Source: Prevotellaceae bacterium (GTDB lineage: Bacteria > Bacteroidota > Bacteroidia > Bacteroidales > Paludibacteraceae). From it: a DNA stretch of 37,132 bases. Each line of letters opens with the position of its first letter. Position 1 is the first letter of the stretch. The notes beneath the pieces are model-generated. The model had not been told where the DNA came from. It made no database searches and worked only from the letters and a program-made list of their open reading frames with translations. The translations under genes and the position numbers were made by a program. Positions 1-7,210 of this stretch are shown here, in pieces. The DNA lies in NCBI GenBank assembly GCA_020636675.1, contig JACJXK010000024.1, positions 1 through 37,132 on the forward strand, written 5' to 3'.

Positions 1-6
1 CGTAAG

Positions 7-1087
7 TTCAATTATTAAATGCAACTCAAGGCGGAAATAATTTTATCAGAGAAAGAGGGTTTCCCCTCCTTCTGCTGAATGGAGAAAATGACTATATTGT
101 CCCCCGACCAAAAGTTTCAATTATGAGTCATATCACCGAGGGACAAAGGTACACAATTTCAGCGATGTACAAACAGGGCTACAGCCAAAAGAAGATAGCG
201 GAAGCGATAGAGAAAGACAAATCCGTGGTAAGCCGTGAGTTAAAACGGAACGCCGACGAGCGGGGAAGATACAGCTTCCGAGTCGCGCAGGAACTTGTTG
301 GCATCCGCAAGGAGAGGTTCCGCAAGACGAGGAGGTTCGACACATCAGTCCGCAGAAAGGCGGAGGAACTGTTGTCCAAAGACTACTCCCCCGAACAGGT
401 GGTGGGCTGGTGCCGGCTGAATGGCGTGAGGATGGTAAGCACGGAGCGCATCTACCAGCACATACGTGCGGACAGAAAGGCAGGAGGCGACCTCTACACC
501 CATTGCCGGCACAAGCTCAAGCACAGGCGAAGGCCAGTAGGGAAACGGTCGAACATAGTCGACAGGGTAAGCATAGACCAGAGACCTGCGGAGGCGGACG
601 GGACACGGTTCGGCGACTGGGAGATGGACACGATCGTCGGGAAGCAGAACAAGGGTGCCATGCTGACCCTCGTGGAGAGAAAGACCGGATACACCATCAT
701 AGAAAAGCTGGAGAACGGCAAAGATGCCTGTTCGCTTGCGCCGGTCGTGATACGGGCTTTGCTTCCATACAAGCCTTTCGTCAGGACAATCACCACGGAC
801 AACGGAAGCGAGTTCGCGCAGCACAAAATGATTGCCAAGAAGTTGAGTACGAGCGTATTCTTCGCTCATCCGTATTCTTCATGGGAGAAAGGTCTGATAG
901 AATACACCAACAAGCTTTACAGGCAATATATCCCTAAAAAAGCTGACTTTAACAATTATAACAGTCTTATAATCAAGGAGGCTCAATATAGCATCAACAA
1001 AAGACCAAGAAAAAAGCTCGGATTCAAATCTCCTCTTGATCTTTTCTTCTTATCTTTGAATGATCCTAGTTGCATTTACTAGTTGAA
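7..1087 (+). mobile_element. IS30-family insertion sequence
   Basis: A single transposase gene is bracketed by near-perfect terminal inverted repeats. The left arm at 7-26 and the reverse complement of the right arm at 1068-1087 agree at 18 of 20 positions. The transposase stop codon lies inside the right arm, as is usual for compact IS30 elements. No convincing target duplication is visible, but only six bases of left flank are in the window. The exact outer ends could differ by a few bases. The element borders decayed genes, so it sits in a degraded accessory segment. Confidence 0.85.
123..1082 (+). CDS. IS30 family transposase
   Basis: This 319-residue protein should catalyse cut-and-paste or copy-paste movement of its own element. 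The N-terminal 60 residues form a helix-turn-helix region (GYSQKKIAEAIEKDKSVVSR) typical of IS30. The DDE catalytic core is visible: an aspartate in FGDWEMDTIVG, an aspartate in TTDNGSEF, and a glutamate in SWEKGLIEYTN. Length fits the family (about 300-380). The last 55 or so codons, from about base 890, are clearly more AT-rich than the rest. The segment around the catalytic glutamate also departs from the usual WERGxNENxNGL pattern. That could mean a recombinant 3' end. The start ATG at 123 follows an intergenic stretch inside the left end of the element. Confidence 0.9.
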   Translation: MSHITEGQRYTISAMYKQGYSQKKIAEAIEKDKSVVSRELKRNADERGRYSFRVAQELVGIRKERFRKTRRFDTSVRRKAEELLSKDYSPEQVVGWCRLNGVRMVSTERIYQHIRADRKAGGDLYTHCRHKLKHRRRPVGKRSNIVDRVSIDQRPAEADGTRFGDWEMDTIVGKQNKGAMLTLVERKTGYTIIEKLENGKDACSLAPVVIRALLPYKPFVRTITTDNGSEFAQHKMIAKKLSTSVFFAHPYSSWEKGLIEYTNKLYRQYIPKKADFNNYNSLIIKEAQYSINKRPRKKLGFKSPLDLFFLSLNDPSCIY

Positions 1088-1165
1088 TCTACGGGTAGAT
1101 ATAATTTGCATTATGACTTGCAAGGTGGAGATTTTTCTTTTATTCCGTACACATCGGAATCTCCT

Positions 1166-1350
1166 TCAAGTACGCATTTGATTTTTGGTTGCTGATGATA
1201 GATTTATTGTAGGTTGCTGCAATTCAGATATTTGTAATAGAACTTGTGGTGAAGTGCTAACGGATTTACAATGTGGTATATTCTGCTGATTGCCTTTGGT
1301 CACATGGTCTATCTGTTGCTTGTAGCGTTCCTTGCTCGTGATGACAAAGG
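1166..1350 (-). pseudogene. possible hsdS (type I restriction specificity) remnant
   Basis: The minus strand encodes a short open stretch ending in RYKQQIDHVTKGNQQNI. This resembles the end of a target-recognition domain in HsdS proteins, where a KGxxQxNI pattern precedes a PPLxxQ segment. A neighbouring frame then gives PLALHHKF, which would fit the PPLxLQ.F part after a frameshift. No intact reading frame exists. The identification rests on one motif recalled from the family and is weak. The context of a Bro-N relic next door is consistent, because such genes are often found inside type I restriction loci. Confidence 0.25.
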
Positions 1351-1358
1351 TATATAAA

Positions 1359-1385
1359 TGGGTGGGTTTACAAGAAATCCACCCA
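1359..1385 (-). terminator. hairpin downstream of Bro-N pseudogene
   Basis: An 11-base stem (1359-1369 with 1375-1385, one G-T pair) closes a five-base loop. It lies just past the stop codon of the minus-strand pseudogene at 1396. No strong uridine run follows, so it may be a weak terminator or only a relic. Confidence 0.4.
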
Positions 1386-1395
1386 TACATTTGAT

Positions 1396-1898
1396 TTACT
1401 CGCTTTCGTTTTTATCCTTAATACTTTTTTGTATCGATCTGGTATTGAGTGAAGTGACCACTTTCTCACCGAGAACTTCTTCCTTTTCAAGGCGTGCGTT
1501 ACGAGCACCTATTGCACCTTTTATCGCTACCTCTGCGTGCTCGTCCATTGTTTTAGTGGTCGCTATTATCTGAAAGACCTTTTTGCCACTTGCGCCATCC
1601 ATTGCTTGAACGACTCTGCTTTTGGGTGAGGGGATAGATTGAATCAGACGAAATAACAGCTCAGTATCAGCCACATCGGCCATACGCATTTTGCCATCTG
1701 AGGCACGTGATTTCAACTAGTGAAATTTGTCACCGTTTCATTTCCTTCCTCTTTTAGGCGTTGTTTTGAGCTTATCCCAATACTTCCGGCCATCAATGCT
1801 GTCCGTTAAGATTGAAACCACATCAGCAATAGAGAAATACCACTTCTCTTGCTCGTCATTCCAAAGTGTCCTAGCTGTATCTTATATTGTTGTGTCAT
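1396..1898 (-). pseudogene. Bro-N / DinD-like antirepressor-type pseudogene
   Basis: Reading the minus strand from ATG at 1898 gives pieces of a Bro-N domain protein spread over different frames. The N-terminal piece includes RTLWNDEQEKWYFSIADVV. Next come an LKEEGNETVTN-like stretch, SRASDGKMRMADVADTE and RLIQSIPSPK, and last a tail with GARNARLEKEEVLGEKVV. At least three frame changes separate these blocks. The middle, normally over 100 residues after the SIPSPK motif, is missing. Intact relatives are about 270-290 residues; this one spans about 500 bases. Bro-N/DinD-like proteins are known from phage antirepressors and from cargo of type I restriction loci. The gene is dead by frameshift and internal deletion. 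Confidence 0.75.
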
Positions 1899-1969
1899 AA
1901 TTATTATTGCTCTTCTTTATAGTTGCAAAGTGAAAGTTTTTAATGTCCGCCACGCTCACCAAAGAGCAT

Positions 1970-2009
1970 AAAAAAATCCCAACCAACTCATTGAATTGAA
2001 TTGATTGGG
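1970..2009 (-). terminator. Rho-independent terminator after tRNA-Ser
   Basis: On the minus strand a 9-base stem (2009-2001 pairing with 1986-1978, one G-U) is followed directly by seven thymines (1976-1970). It lies about 20 bases past the tRNA-Ser 3' end, so it most likely ends that transcript. Confidence 0.75.
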
Positions 2010-2031
2010 AAAAATAAACCCCTTGTCCTTG

Positions 2032-2118
2032 CGGTGAGAGGGGGATTCGAACCCCCGGTACGGTTACCCGTACGTCAGTTTAGCAAACTGGTGGTTTCAG
2101 CCACTCACCCATCTCACC
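2032..2118 (-). tRNA. tRNA-Ser(GCU)
   Basis: The minus strand folds into a class II tRNA. The seven-base acceptor stem pairs 2118-2112 with 2039-2033. The anticodon arm has loop TTGCTAA, giving anticodon GCU, and there is a long variable arm typical of tRNA-Ser. The T loop is TTCGAAT. The length of 87 including the discriminator base is normal for serine tRNAs. CCA is not encoded. A promoter sits just upstream and a terminator just downstream, so it is a monocistronic unit. Confidence 0.95.
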
Positions 2119-2145
2119 AAACCCCGATATCTCGGTTTTGCGATG

Positions 2146-2177
2146 CAAATGTAGGGACTATTTTCGAAACTGCAAAA
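2146..2177 (-). promoter_or_regulatory. promoter of tRNA-Ser (Bacteroidota -33/-7)
   Basis: On the minus strand TTTTG (2177-2173) is followed after exactly 19 bases by TACATTTG (2153-2146). This matches the Bacteroidota sigma consensus TTTG-N19-TAnnTTTG. The predicted start lies about 20 bases before the tRNA 5' end at 2118. Confidence 0.75.
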
Positions 2178-2317
2178 TTTATAATGATGAATATTTGAAA
2201 TAAAATAGCTATTTTTGGACGTCTGATGACATCTTGTTTCGTCGATGAAACGGATTTTTTTTGTAAAATTCAGAGTTTTAATTCTTTAATCGTATTTGTC
2301 TATTTTATTAAGAGGAA

Positions 2318-3382
2318 ATGGGTAAAAATAAAAAACATTCTGGAAAGTGGAATTTTAAGCGGGTGGCGATAATTGCCGTCTGTGTTTTGGTTGTTATTGG
2401 TGCTGTTGGTGGATTTGTTTATTATAGGACTACCTTCAAGTCTAATATTTTTGTTCCTGGTGATTCGCATAAGTATCTCCTGATTTATAAAGGCGACTCT
2501 TTTGAGGATGTGGTGGCAAAATTACAGGCCTCTGGTACGGTGAAAAACATGTCGTCTTTTGTACGGACGGCAAAAAATAATGGTTATCCAAAAAATGTGG
2601 TTCCCGGACGCTATGAGTTGGAGGATGGCATGAGTAATTATGTGCTAGTGCATCGTCTGATAAACGGCCGTCAGACTCCGCTTCGCATCACTTTTAATAA
2701 TATAAGGACAAAAGAGGTGTTGGCACAACGTCTTTCCAAACAACTGATGATGGACTCCGTCGAGATGGTGAATGCTCTGAACAACGATACTCTTCTGGCT
2801 AAGTATGGGTTGACGTCTCCTACAACCGTAGCTCTTTTTATTCCTGATACGTATGAACTTTATTGGGACATTACGCCGGAGAAGTTGATGGATAGGATGA
2901 AACAGGAGTATGATAAGTTTTGGACGGAAGATAGGCTCTTGAAACTGAATGAGGTGGGTCTGTCCCAGTTGGAGGTGAGCACGCTGGCCTCTATCGTAGA
3001 CGAGGAGACTAATAAAAAGGACGAGAAACCGATGATAGCTGGTCTGTATCTGAACAGATTGAACAAGGGAATGCCGTTGCAGGCCGACCCTACGGTGAAG
3101 TTCGCCGTTCATGATTTCTCGTTGAGGCGTATCTATAACGGACATTTGGATACAGATTCGCCTTACAATACATACAAACACATCGGATTGCCTCCTGGAC
3201 CTATACGCATCCCTTCTACGGAGGGCATTGATGCCGTGTTGAACTATGTGGACCATGACTATATTTATATGTGCGCGAGAGAAGACCGTTCCGGTTATCA
3301 TAATTTTGCGGCGACTTATGACGAACATATCAAGAATGCGTCCAAATACAGAAATTCTTTAAATCGGAGAGGCGTTCAGTAA
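2318..3382 (+). CDS. mltG: endolytic murein transglycosylase MltG
   Basis: MltG cleaves nascent peptidoglycan glycan strands at the inner membrane and is thought to act as a terminase of glycan polymerisation. This 354-residue protein has a short basic N-terminus, one transmembrane segment at about 15-37, and a periplasmic domain. The YceG/MltG core is clear. The catalytic glutamate lies in LASIVDEETN (E230 by alignment with the E. coli ASIVEKET motif). It is followed by LYLNRLNKGMPLQADPTV and by the conserved PYNTYKHIGLPPGPI segment. Length is normal. The ATG is preceded by AGAGGAA, a good ribosome-binding site for this group. It stands between tRNA-Ser and an FAD oxidoreductase 58 bases downstream. 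Confidence 0.95.
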   Translation: MGKNKKHSGKWNFKRVAIIAVCVLVVIGAVGGFVYYRTTFKSNIFVPGDSHKYLLIYKGDSFEDVVAKLQASGTVKNMSSFVRTAKNNGYPKNVVPGRYELEDGMSNYVLVHRLINGRQTPLRITFNNIRTKEVLAQRLSKQLMMDSVEMVNALNNDTLLAKYGLTSPTTVALFIPDTYELYWDITPEKLMDRMKQEYDKFWTEDRLLKLNEVGLSQLEVSTLASIVDEETNKKDEKPMIAGLYLNRLNKGMPLQADPTVKFAVHDFSLRRIYNGHLDTDSPYNTYKHIGLPPGPIRIPSTEGIDAVLNYVDHDYIYMCAREDRSGYHNFAATYDEHIKNASKYRNSLNRRGVQ

Positions 3383-3440
3383 TTCGCCTTTTGTAAAAGA
3401 TAGGGTTGGTTGTGGAAACGAAACATAGTGAAGCTTGAAT

Positions 3441-4961
3441 ATGAAGGTTGGTATAATAGGAGGGGGTGTGGCTGGTCTGTCCATTGGCATTTATCTCCAG
3501 AAAAATGGATTTGACACGGAGGTGTTTGAGCGTCATTCTGTGGCAGGTGGTTTGTGTACGGGCTGGAGACGGGGCGATTATACTTTCAATGGTTGTATGC
3601 ATTGGCTGCTGGGAAGCGGAGAAGGAGTCTCTTTCCATACTTTCTGGAAGGAGATACTTGATCTCTCTCAATTTCATTTTGTCTATCATGAAGAGAGGGT
3701 GCGTTTTGATGTGCCCGGATTGTTGGATAGACATGGACGTTCTGTTTTCTTTTTTTACAATGATATAAATCGATTCGAAGAGTATCTTTTGGATTTGGCT
3801 CCCGAAGATGGGAAAATGATTCGGCTTTGGATGAATCAGGTGAGGTATGTGGGCAAACATCTACATTGTCTACCTCCTACATTCTATGACGAAGGCTTCT
3901 TTGCCTCCGTTCGCAGAAATGCGCCTCTCGTAAAGTTACTTCCTATGCTTTTCTTTATGCATAAGTGGAGCAAGGTGACTAATTATCAGTTTTCCGAAAG
4001 ATTTAAGAATCCATTTTTAAGAAAGGCCATTACTTTATTATATGAGAAGGAGATGCGTATGCCGATTCTTTTCTTTGTGCAGTGTTATGCGGATAAGAGG
4101 GTGGCTGGTTATCCGATAGGTTCGTCGTTGCTGTTTTCTCAAAGATTGGAGGCTTCTTATTTGCAGCATGGAGGCAAGTTATCGTCGGGTATTGGTGTCG
4201 ATTCTATTGAGACGAAAGATGGAAGTGCGGTGGCTCTCCGTCTGGAAGATGGTACACGTAGCTGTTGCGACTATGTGGTCTCTACTGCCGATTGGCGTTG
4301 GTCTGTTTTCCATGCTCTTGGTGGTAGGTATCTCACCAAGGCCCAGTCTCTTTTGGAAAATCCACCCAAGGAGTCGATTTTCTACTCCTTTTGTATCTTG
4401 TATTTGGGTGTCGATTTGGAAATGAAGGATTTTCCTCATTTTGTGCGATATGCGTTGGACCGTCCCATCCTTTCGCCGGATGGCACATCGTATGAACGGT
4501 TGGAAGTCCATCTGTATAATTATGATCCTACGCTGGCTCCTGCCGGTAAGGTGACCATGGCTGTCGATTTTCAGACGCGGGAAGGTGAATTTTGGATCTG
4601 TCTCAGGAAAAATGATTATTCTCAATATCTTCAGAAAAAGAGGGAGTTTACGCAAGCTGTCTTGGCGGAGCTGGAGAAGAAGATGGCTGTGTTGTCGGGT
4701 CATATAGAGGTGACCGATTTAACCACGCCGGCATCTTATTATCGATACACGGGAAATACGTTGGGAAGTTCGCAGGGTTGGACGCCACAAGACAATGTTT
4801 TGAGAAGGTTGCCGGTGACTCGGAACGTGCCAGGTCTGGATAATGTGTTTTTTGCCGGCCATTGGCTCGAAGCCGGAGGCGGTTTGCCGATAGCTCTGAA
4901 GACGGCGCGTGACGTGGCTTGGGTTATATCGAAGAAGGAGAACGGAAAGTTTGTGGTGTGA
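3441..4961 (+). CDS. CrtI/phytoene desaturase-like FAD-dependent oxidoreductase
   Basis: This protein of about 506 residues belongs to the amine-oxidase/phytoene dehydrogenase superfamily, which uses FAD to oxidise, reduce or isomerise polyene or other hydrophobic substrates. The N-terminal dinucleotide fold is explicit: VGIIGGGVAGLSIG, then VFERHSVAGGLC. The C-terminal FAD-binding signature is NVFFAGHWLEAGGGLP. The body resembles carotenoid isomerase and retinol saturase relatives common in Bacteroidales. No carotenoid biosynthesis genes lie nearby, so the substrate is unknown. An upstream in-frame TTG at 3435 is possible, but the ATG at 3441 places the FAD-binding strand normally. It may be co-transcribed with mltG. 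Confidence 0.85.
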   Translation: MKVGIIGGGVAGLSIGIYLQKNGFDTEVFERHSVAGGLCTGWRRGDYTFNGCMHWLLGSGEGVSFHTFWKEILDLSQFHFVYHEERVRFDVPGLLDRHGRSVFFFYNDINRFEEYLLDLAPEDGKMIRLWMNQVRYVGKHLHCLPPTFYDEGFFASVRRNAPLVKLLPMLFFMHKWSKVTNYQFSERFKNPFLRKAITLLYEKEMRMPILFFVQCYADKRVAGYPIGSSLLFSQRLEASYLQHGGKLSSGIGVDSIETKDGSAVALRLEDGTRSCCDYVVSTADWRWSVFHALGGRYLTKAQSLLENPPKESIFYSFCILYLGVDLEMKDFPHFVRYALDRPILSPDGTSYERLEVHLYNYDPTLAPAGKVTMAVDFQTREGEFWICLRKNDYSQYLQKKREFTQAVLAELEKKMAVLSGHIEVTDLTTPASYYRYTGNTLGSSQGWTPQDNVLRRLPVTRNVPGLDNVFFAGHWLEAGGGLPIALKTARDVAWVISKKENGKFVV

Positions 4962-4964
4962 ATG

Positions 4965-5354
4965 TCATTCTCCTAGTTGTAGAACCATTTTTTTGTATTC
5001 TTCCCAATTGGCGTCGTCGGTAGAGTAGATGCGGATGGGAAGTTTTGGGAAAAAGCGTAGCGTCTGGTTGGATAGTTTCCCGAATGTCTCCATGTCTTTT
5101 GTGTACCAAGTAAAAACATAGTTCTTGTCATTTTTAAAAATGGCGACCATCAGTGCCGTGTCGTTTTCCTCCATGACGGCGGAGAGGTTCTCTTGCAGCT
5201 TGTCTACCATGTCTTCCTCTTCCTTGGATTCCGGATCTTGTATGTCCCAAAACAATTCGATACGGAACGGGTATAGTCCAGATTCGGAATATTTCTCCAT
5301 CTCCCGTCTTATTCTGATGGTGCAGTCCGCACTTCTTGCTATAATCCAATTCAT
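4965..5354 (-). CDS. DUF695-like hypothetical protein
   Basis: A 129-residue soluble protein without signal peptide or membrane segment. It starts MNWIIARSADCTI and ends with DDANWEEYKKMVLQL. The pattern of charged strands and the terminal DxxWEEY resemble DUF695, a family of unknown function. I recognise the family only by overall look. It is convergent with the FAD oxidoreductase, with a three-base gap between stops. A clean -7 box lies 20-30 bases upstream, so it is an independent single-gene unit. Confidence 0.7.
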   Translation of the reverse strand: MNWIIARSADCTIRIRREMEKYSESGLYPFRIELFWDIQDPESKEEEDMVDKLQENLSAVMEENDTALMVAIFKNDKNYVFTWYTKDMETFGKLSNQTLRFFPKLPIRIYSTDDANWEEYKKMVLQLGE

Positions 5355-5375
5355 GTCTTTCTCTTTTTATGTCCG

Positions 5376-5383
5376 CAAAGATA
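5376..5383 (-). promoter_or_regulatory. -7 box for DUF695-like gene
   Basis: The minus strand reads TATCTTTG, a perfect TAnnTTTG box. The predicted start gives a leader of about 15 bases to the ATG at 5354. A clear -33 element was not found. Confidence 0.6.
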
Positions 5384-5629
5384 GCTGAATTTCATAAAAA
5401 AACCAGCTGAATGTGGAAGTTGAGAGTGTCTGTTCTCTGAATTGTCTGTTGTCAAAAATATTGAAACATTTTCCGTGAAACGCTTGTTTTTAGTGATCAT
5501 GAAAAAAACTTGATAGATTTCCAAATATCATGTGGTGATTCCAAGCGTTGCATTGACATTAAAACATCCGGAGACCCGTTGTGGTGAATTTTGATTATTA
5601 CTAAAATAGCGGAAGACATAGCAACAGTA
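5384..5629. other. AT-rich intergenic region
   Basis: No convincing gene. Short open stretches here have no recognisable motifs. The right end runs into a repeat that has a second copy at 16.9 kb. Confidence 0.5.
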
Positions 5630-5784
5630 AAAAAACAACTTATGCCGATTTTGACAAAATGCCATAGGCATTATCTCTTTGTTGAGGGGGGAATAGGCAT
5701 CGGCAACCGCATTCCGGAGGAATGCACCATACACGACAATTATTTCCGTCCTCCTGCCGGACCGGCACTTACTTTTCTCCGGCA
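5630..5784 (+). repeat. interspersed repeat, copy 1 (about 155 bp)
   Basis: This stretch matches the reverse complement of 16871-17024 over about 155 bases with scattered differences. The match runs from the AAAAACAACTT start to TTTTCTCCGGCA. The most conserved core is GGCATCGGCAACCGCATTCC followed by GGAGG and a CACCATACACGACAAT block. Neither copy has an open reading frame of likely meaning. The match stops inside a hairpin in copy 1. Confidence 0.8.
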
Positions 5785-5795
5785 AGAAAAGTAAG
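5768..5795. repeat. perfect 11-bp hairpin at end of interspersed repeat
   Basis: Bases 5768-5778 and 5785-5795 form a perfect 11-base inverted repeat around a six-base loop (CCGGCA). The other copy of the interspersed repeat at 16.9 kb retains only the left arm and loop. The hairpin may mark the boundary of a mobile or recombinogenic unit. Confidence 0.6.
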
Positions 5796-6162
5796 CAAAA
5801 GTGCCTGCGCTGTTGCCCGCTTTTCGGGAGGTACGGCACGTCCCCTCATCCGCGGCCCAAGGCGAGTGCTAGCCTACTAAGTAAGAGACGTTTGAAAAAT
5901 CCTGTTTCATCTTGTAAATCCTGTCCAAGAATTTACGTGATGTTTGCTATCAATGCAATGACTGGAAAGCATACTTTCAAGATGTTTCGAACTTTAGTAA
6001 GTTATTTCTTCATGATCACATAGGGTTATCTATGATGAAAGATGGAAATTATAAGTGGATTTGTTCAAAAAAGAGATGGTTTCTTATTGAAAAGAAAAAA
6101 CCATTTCCGTCTCAAATTGTAAGTATTTTTTGTTTTGAGTGAAAACGACCCGAAATAAAGCG
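5796..6162. other. intergenic region without recognisable gene
   Basis: A GC-richer tail of the repeat (to about 5880) is followed by AT-rich sequence. A short open stretch near 6033-6141 encodes about 35 residues rich in lysine and aromatic residues. It has no family resemblance and I do not call it a gene. Confidence 0.4.
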
Positions 6163-6170
6163 TATTTTTG
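6163..6170 (+). promoter_or_regulatory. -7 box for methionine aminopeptidase
   Basis: TATTTTTG matches TAnnTTTG. A TTTG at 6134-6137 is spaced 25 bases away, longer than ideal. The box lies upstream of both candidate ATGs (6175 and 6253) but downstream of a third at 6139. It therefore argues against the longest open frame. Confidence 0.5.
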
Positions 6171-6252
6171 TACTATGAAGTGTAATTTGAACCTTCCATA
6201 TTCATTCATTCGCTTTTACCGATGGACATGGCGGTTTTTAAAATTTATAGAA

Positions 6253-7107
6253 ATGGGAAAAGGTTTTAGAAAATGGTTTGTTCCGAAAGGGGTTGAACCT
6301 ACGGAGTTGGAAAAGAAAGTCATGTTTTTTGAGGCCAAAGGTTGTCTTGTTCCAAACCGAAAGCTGATAAAGAATGCGGAACAGATAGAGGGTATACGCC
6401 AAAGTGGCATGGTCAATACTGGTGTGCTGGATTTGGTGGCTAGGGAAATAAAGGCCGGAATGTCTACCGAAGACATCGATCGTTTAGTGTATGATTTTAC
6501 GGTTTCACATGGTGCCATTCCTGCGCCTCTCAACTATGAGGGTTTCCCTAAGAGCGTCTGTGTCTCTATCGACGACGTTGTGTGTCATGGCATACCAAGC
6601 CCGAAGGTGATTTTGAAGGAGGGTAATATTGTCAATGTGGATGTTTCTACTATATTGAACGGCTACTATTCGGATGCGTCCCGTATGTTCTGCATAGGTG
6701 AGGTCTCTCCGGAGAAGAAACGCTTGGTAGAGGTCACTCGCGAATGTCTGGAGATAGGAATGAAAGCGGCTAAACCATACAGTTTTGTGGGCGATATAGG
6801 GTATGCTATAGAACAACATGCCAAGAAGAATGGATATTCAGTGGTCCGCGATTTGTCCGGACATGGGGTGGGATTGGCTTTCCATGAGGAACCTCAGGTA
6901 GACCATTTCGGAAAACCTCATACGGGAATGTTGCTTGTGCCGGGTATGGTATTTACCATAGAACCGATGATTAATATGGGGAAATATTCAGTTCGTTTCA
7001 GTAGGCTAGATGGTTGGACAGTCACCACGTGCGACGGATTGCCATCTGCGCAATGGGAACATACATTTCTGATGACGGAAAATGGATTGGAAATATTGAC
7101 TTATTAG
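6253..7107 (+). CDS. map: type I methionine aminopeptidase (N-terminally extended form)
   Basis: Removes the initiator methionine from nascent proteins. All five metal ligands of the pita-bread fold are visible. The two aspartates are in NIVNVDVST and GYYSDASRMF, the histidine is in LSGHGVGLAFHEEP, and the glutamates are in FTIEPMIN and QWEHTF. From the ATG at 6253 the protein has 284 residues with an extension of about 45 residues before the catalytic domain (FEAKGCLVPNRKLIKN). Such an extension is seen in one Bacteroidales paralog class. An ATG at 6175 would add 26 residues rich in aromatics, but it would be nearly leaderless given the -7 box at 6163. I therefore prefer 6253. It is likely a second, non-ribosomal-operon copy of Map. 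Confidence 0.9.
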   Translation: MGKGFRKWFVPKGVEPTELEKKVMFFEAKGCLVPNRKLIKNAEQIEGIRQSGMVNTGVLDLVAREIKAGMSTEDIDRLVYDFTVSHGAIPAPLNYEGFPKSVCVSIDDVVCHGIPSPKVILKEGNIVNVDVSTILNGYYSDASRMFCIGEVSPEKKRLVEVTRECLEIGMKAAKPYSFVGDIGYAIEQHAKKNGYSVVRDLSGHGVGLAFHEEPQVDHFGKPHTGMLLVPGMVFTIEPMINMGKYSVRFSRLDGWTVTTCDGLPSAQWEHTFLMTENGLEILTY

Positions 7108-7131
7108 AGATATAAAAAGTCGGATTTTAGG

Positions 7132-7170
7132 AGAGGGCCCCGAAAGTTTTTCCAACTTCCGGGGCTCTCT
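7132..7170. terminator. bidirectional hairpin between map and mutS2
   Basis: A 16-base stem with two imperfect pairs (7132-7147 with 7155-7170, GGCCCC core) lies between the convergent genes. Uridine runs are poor on both sides, but position and stability suit a shared terminator. Confidence 0.65.
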
Positions 7171-7210
7171 TAATGTTTCTCCCTTTTTGTATGGGAAGAT
7201 GTCCGCCTTT

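Noticed and set aside
345..869. Long minus-strand frame opposite the IS30 transposase
   Set aside because: It is a shadow of the GC-rich transposase codons with no family resemblance.
5528..5839. 103-codon minus-strand frame across the interspersed repeat
   Set aside because: The second repeat copy does not keep the frame, so the repeat is not conserved as protein.
6139..6252. Upstream extension of methionine aminopeptidase from the ATG at 6139
   Set aside because: A -7 promoter box lies at 6163-6170, inside this extension, and the added residues do not resemble the family.
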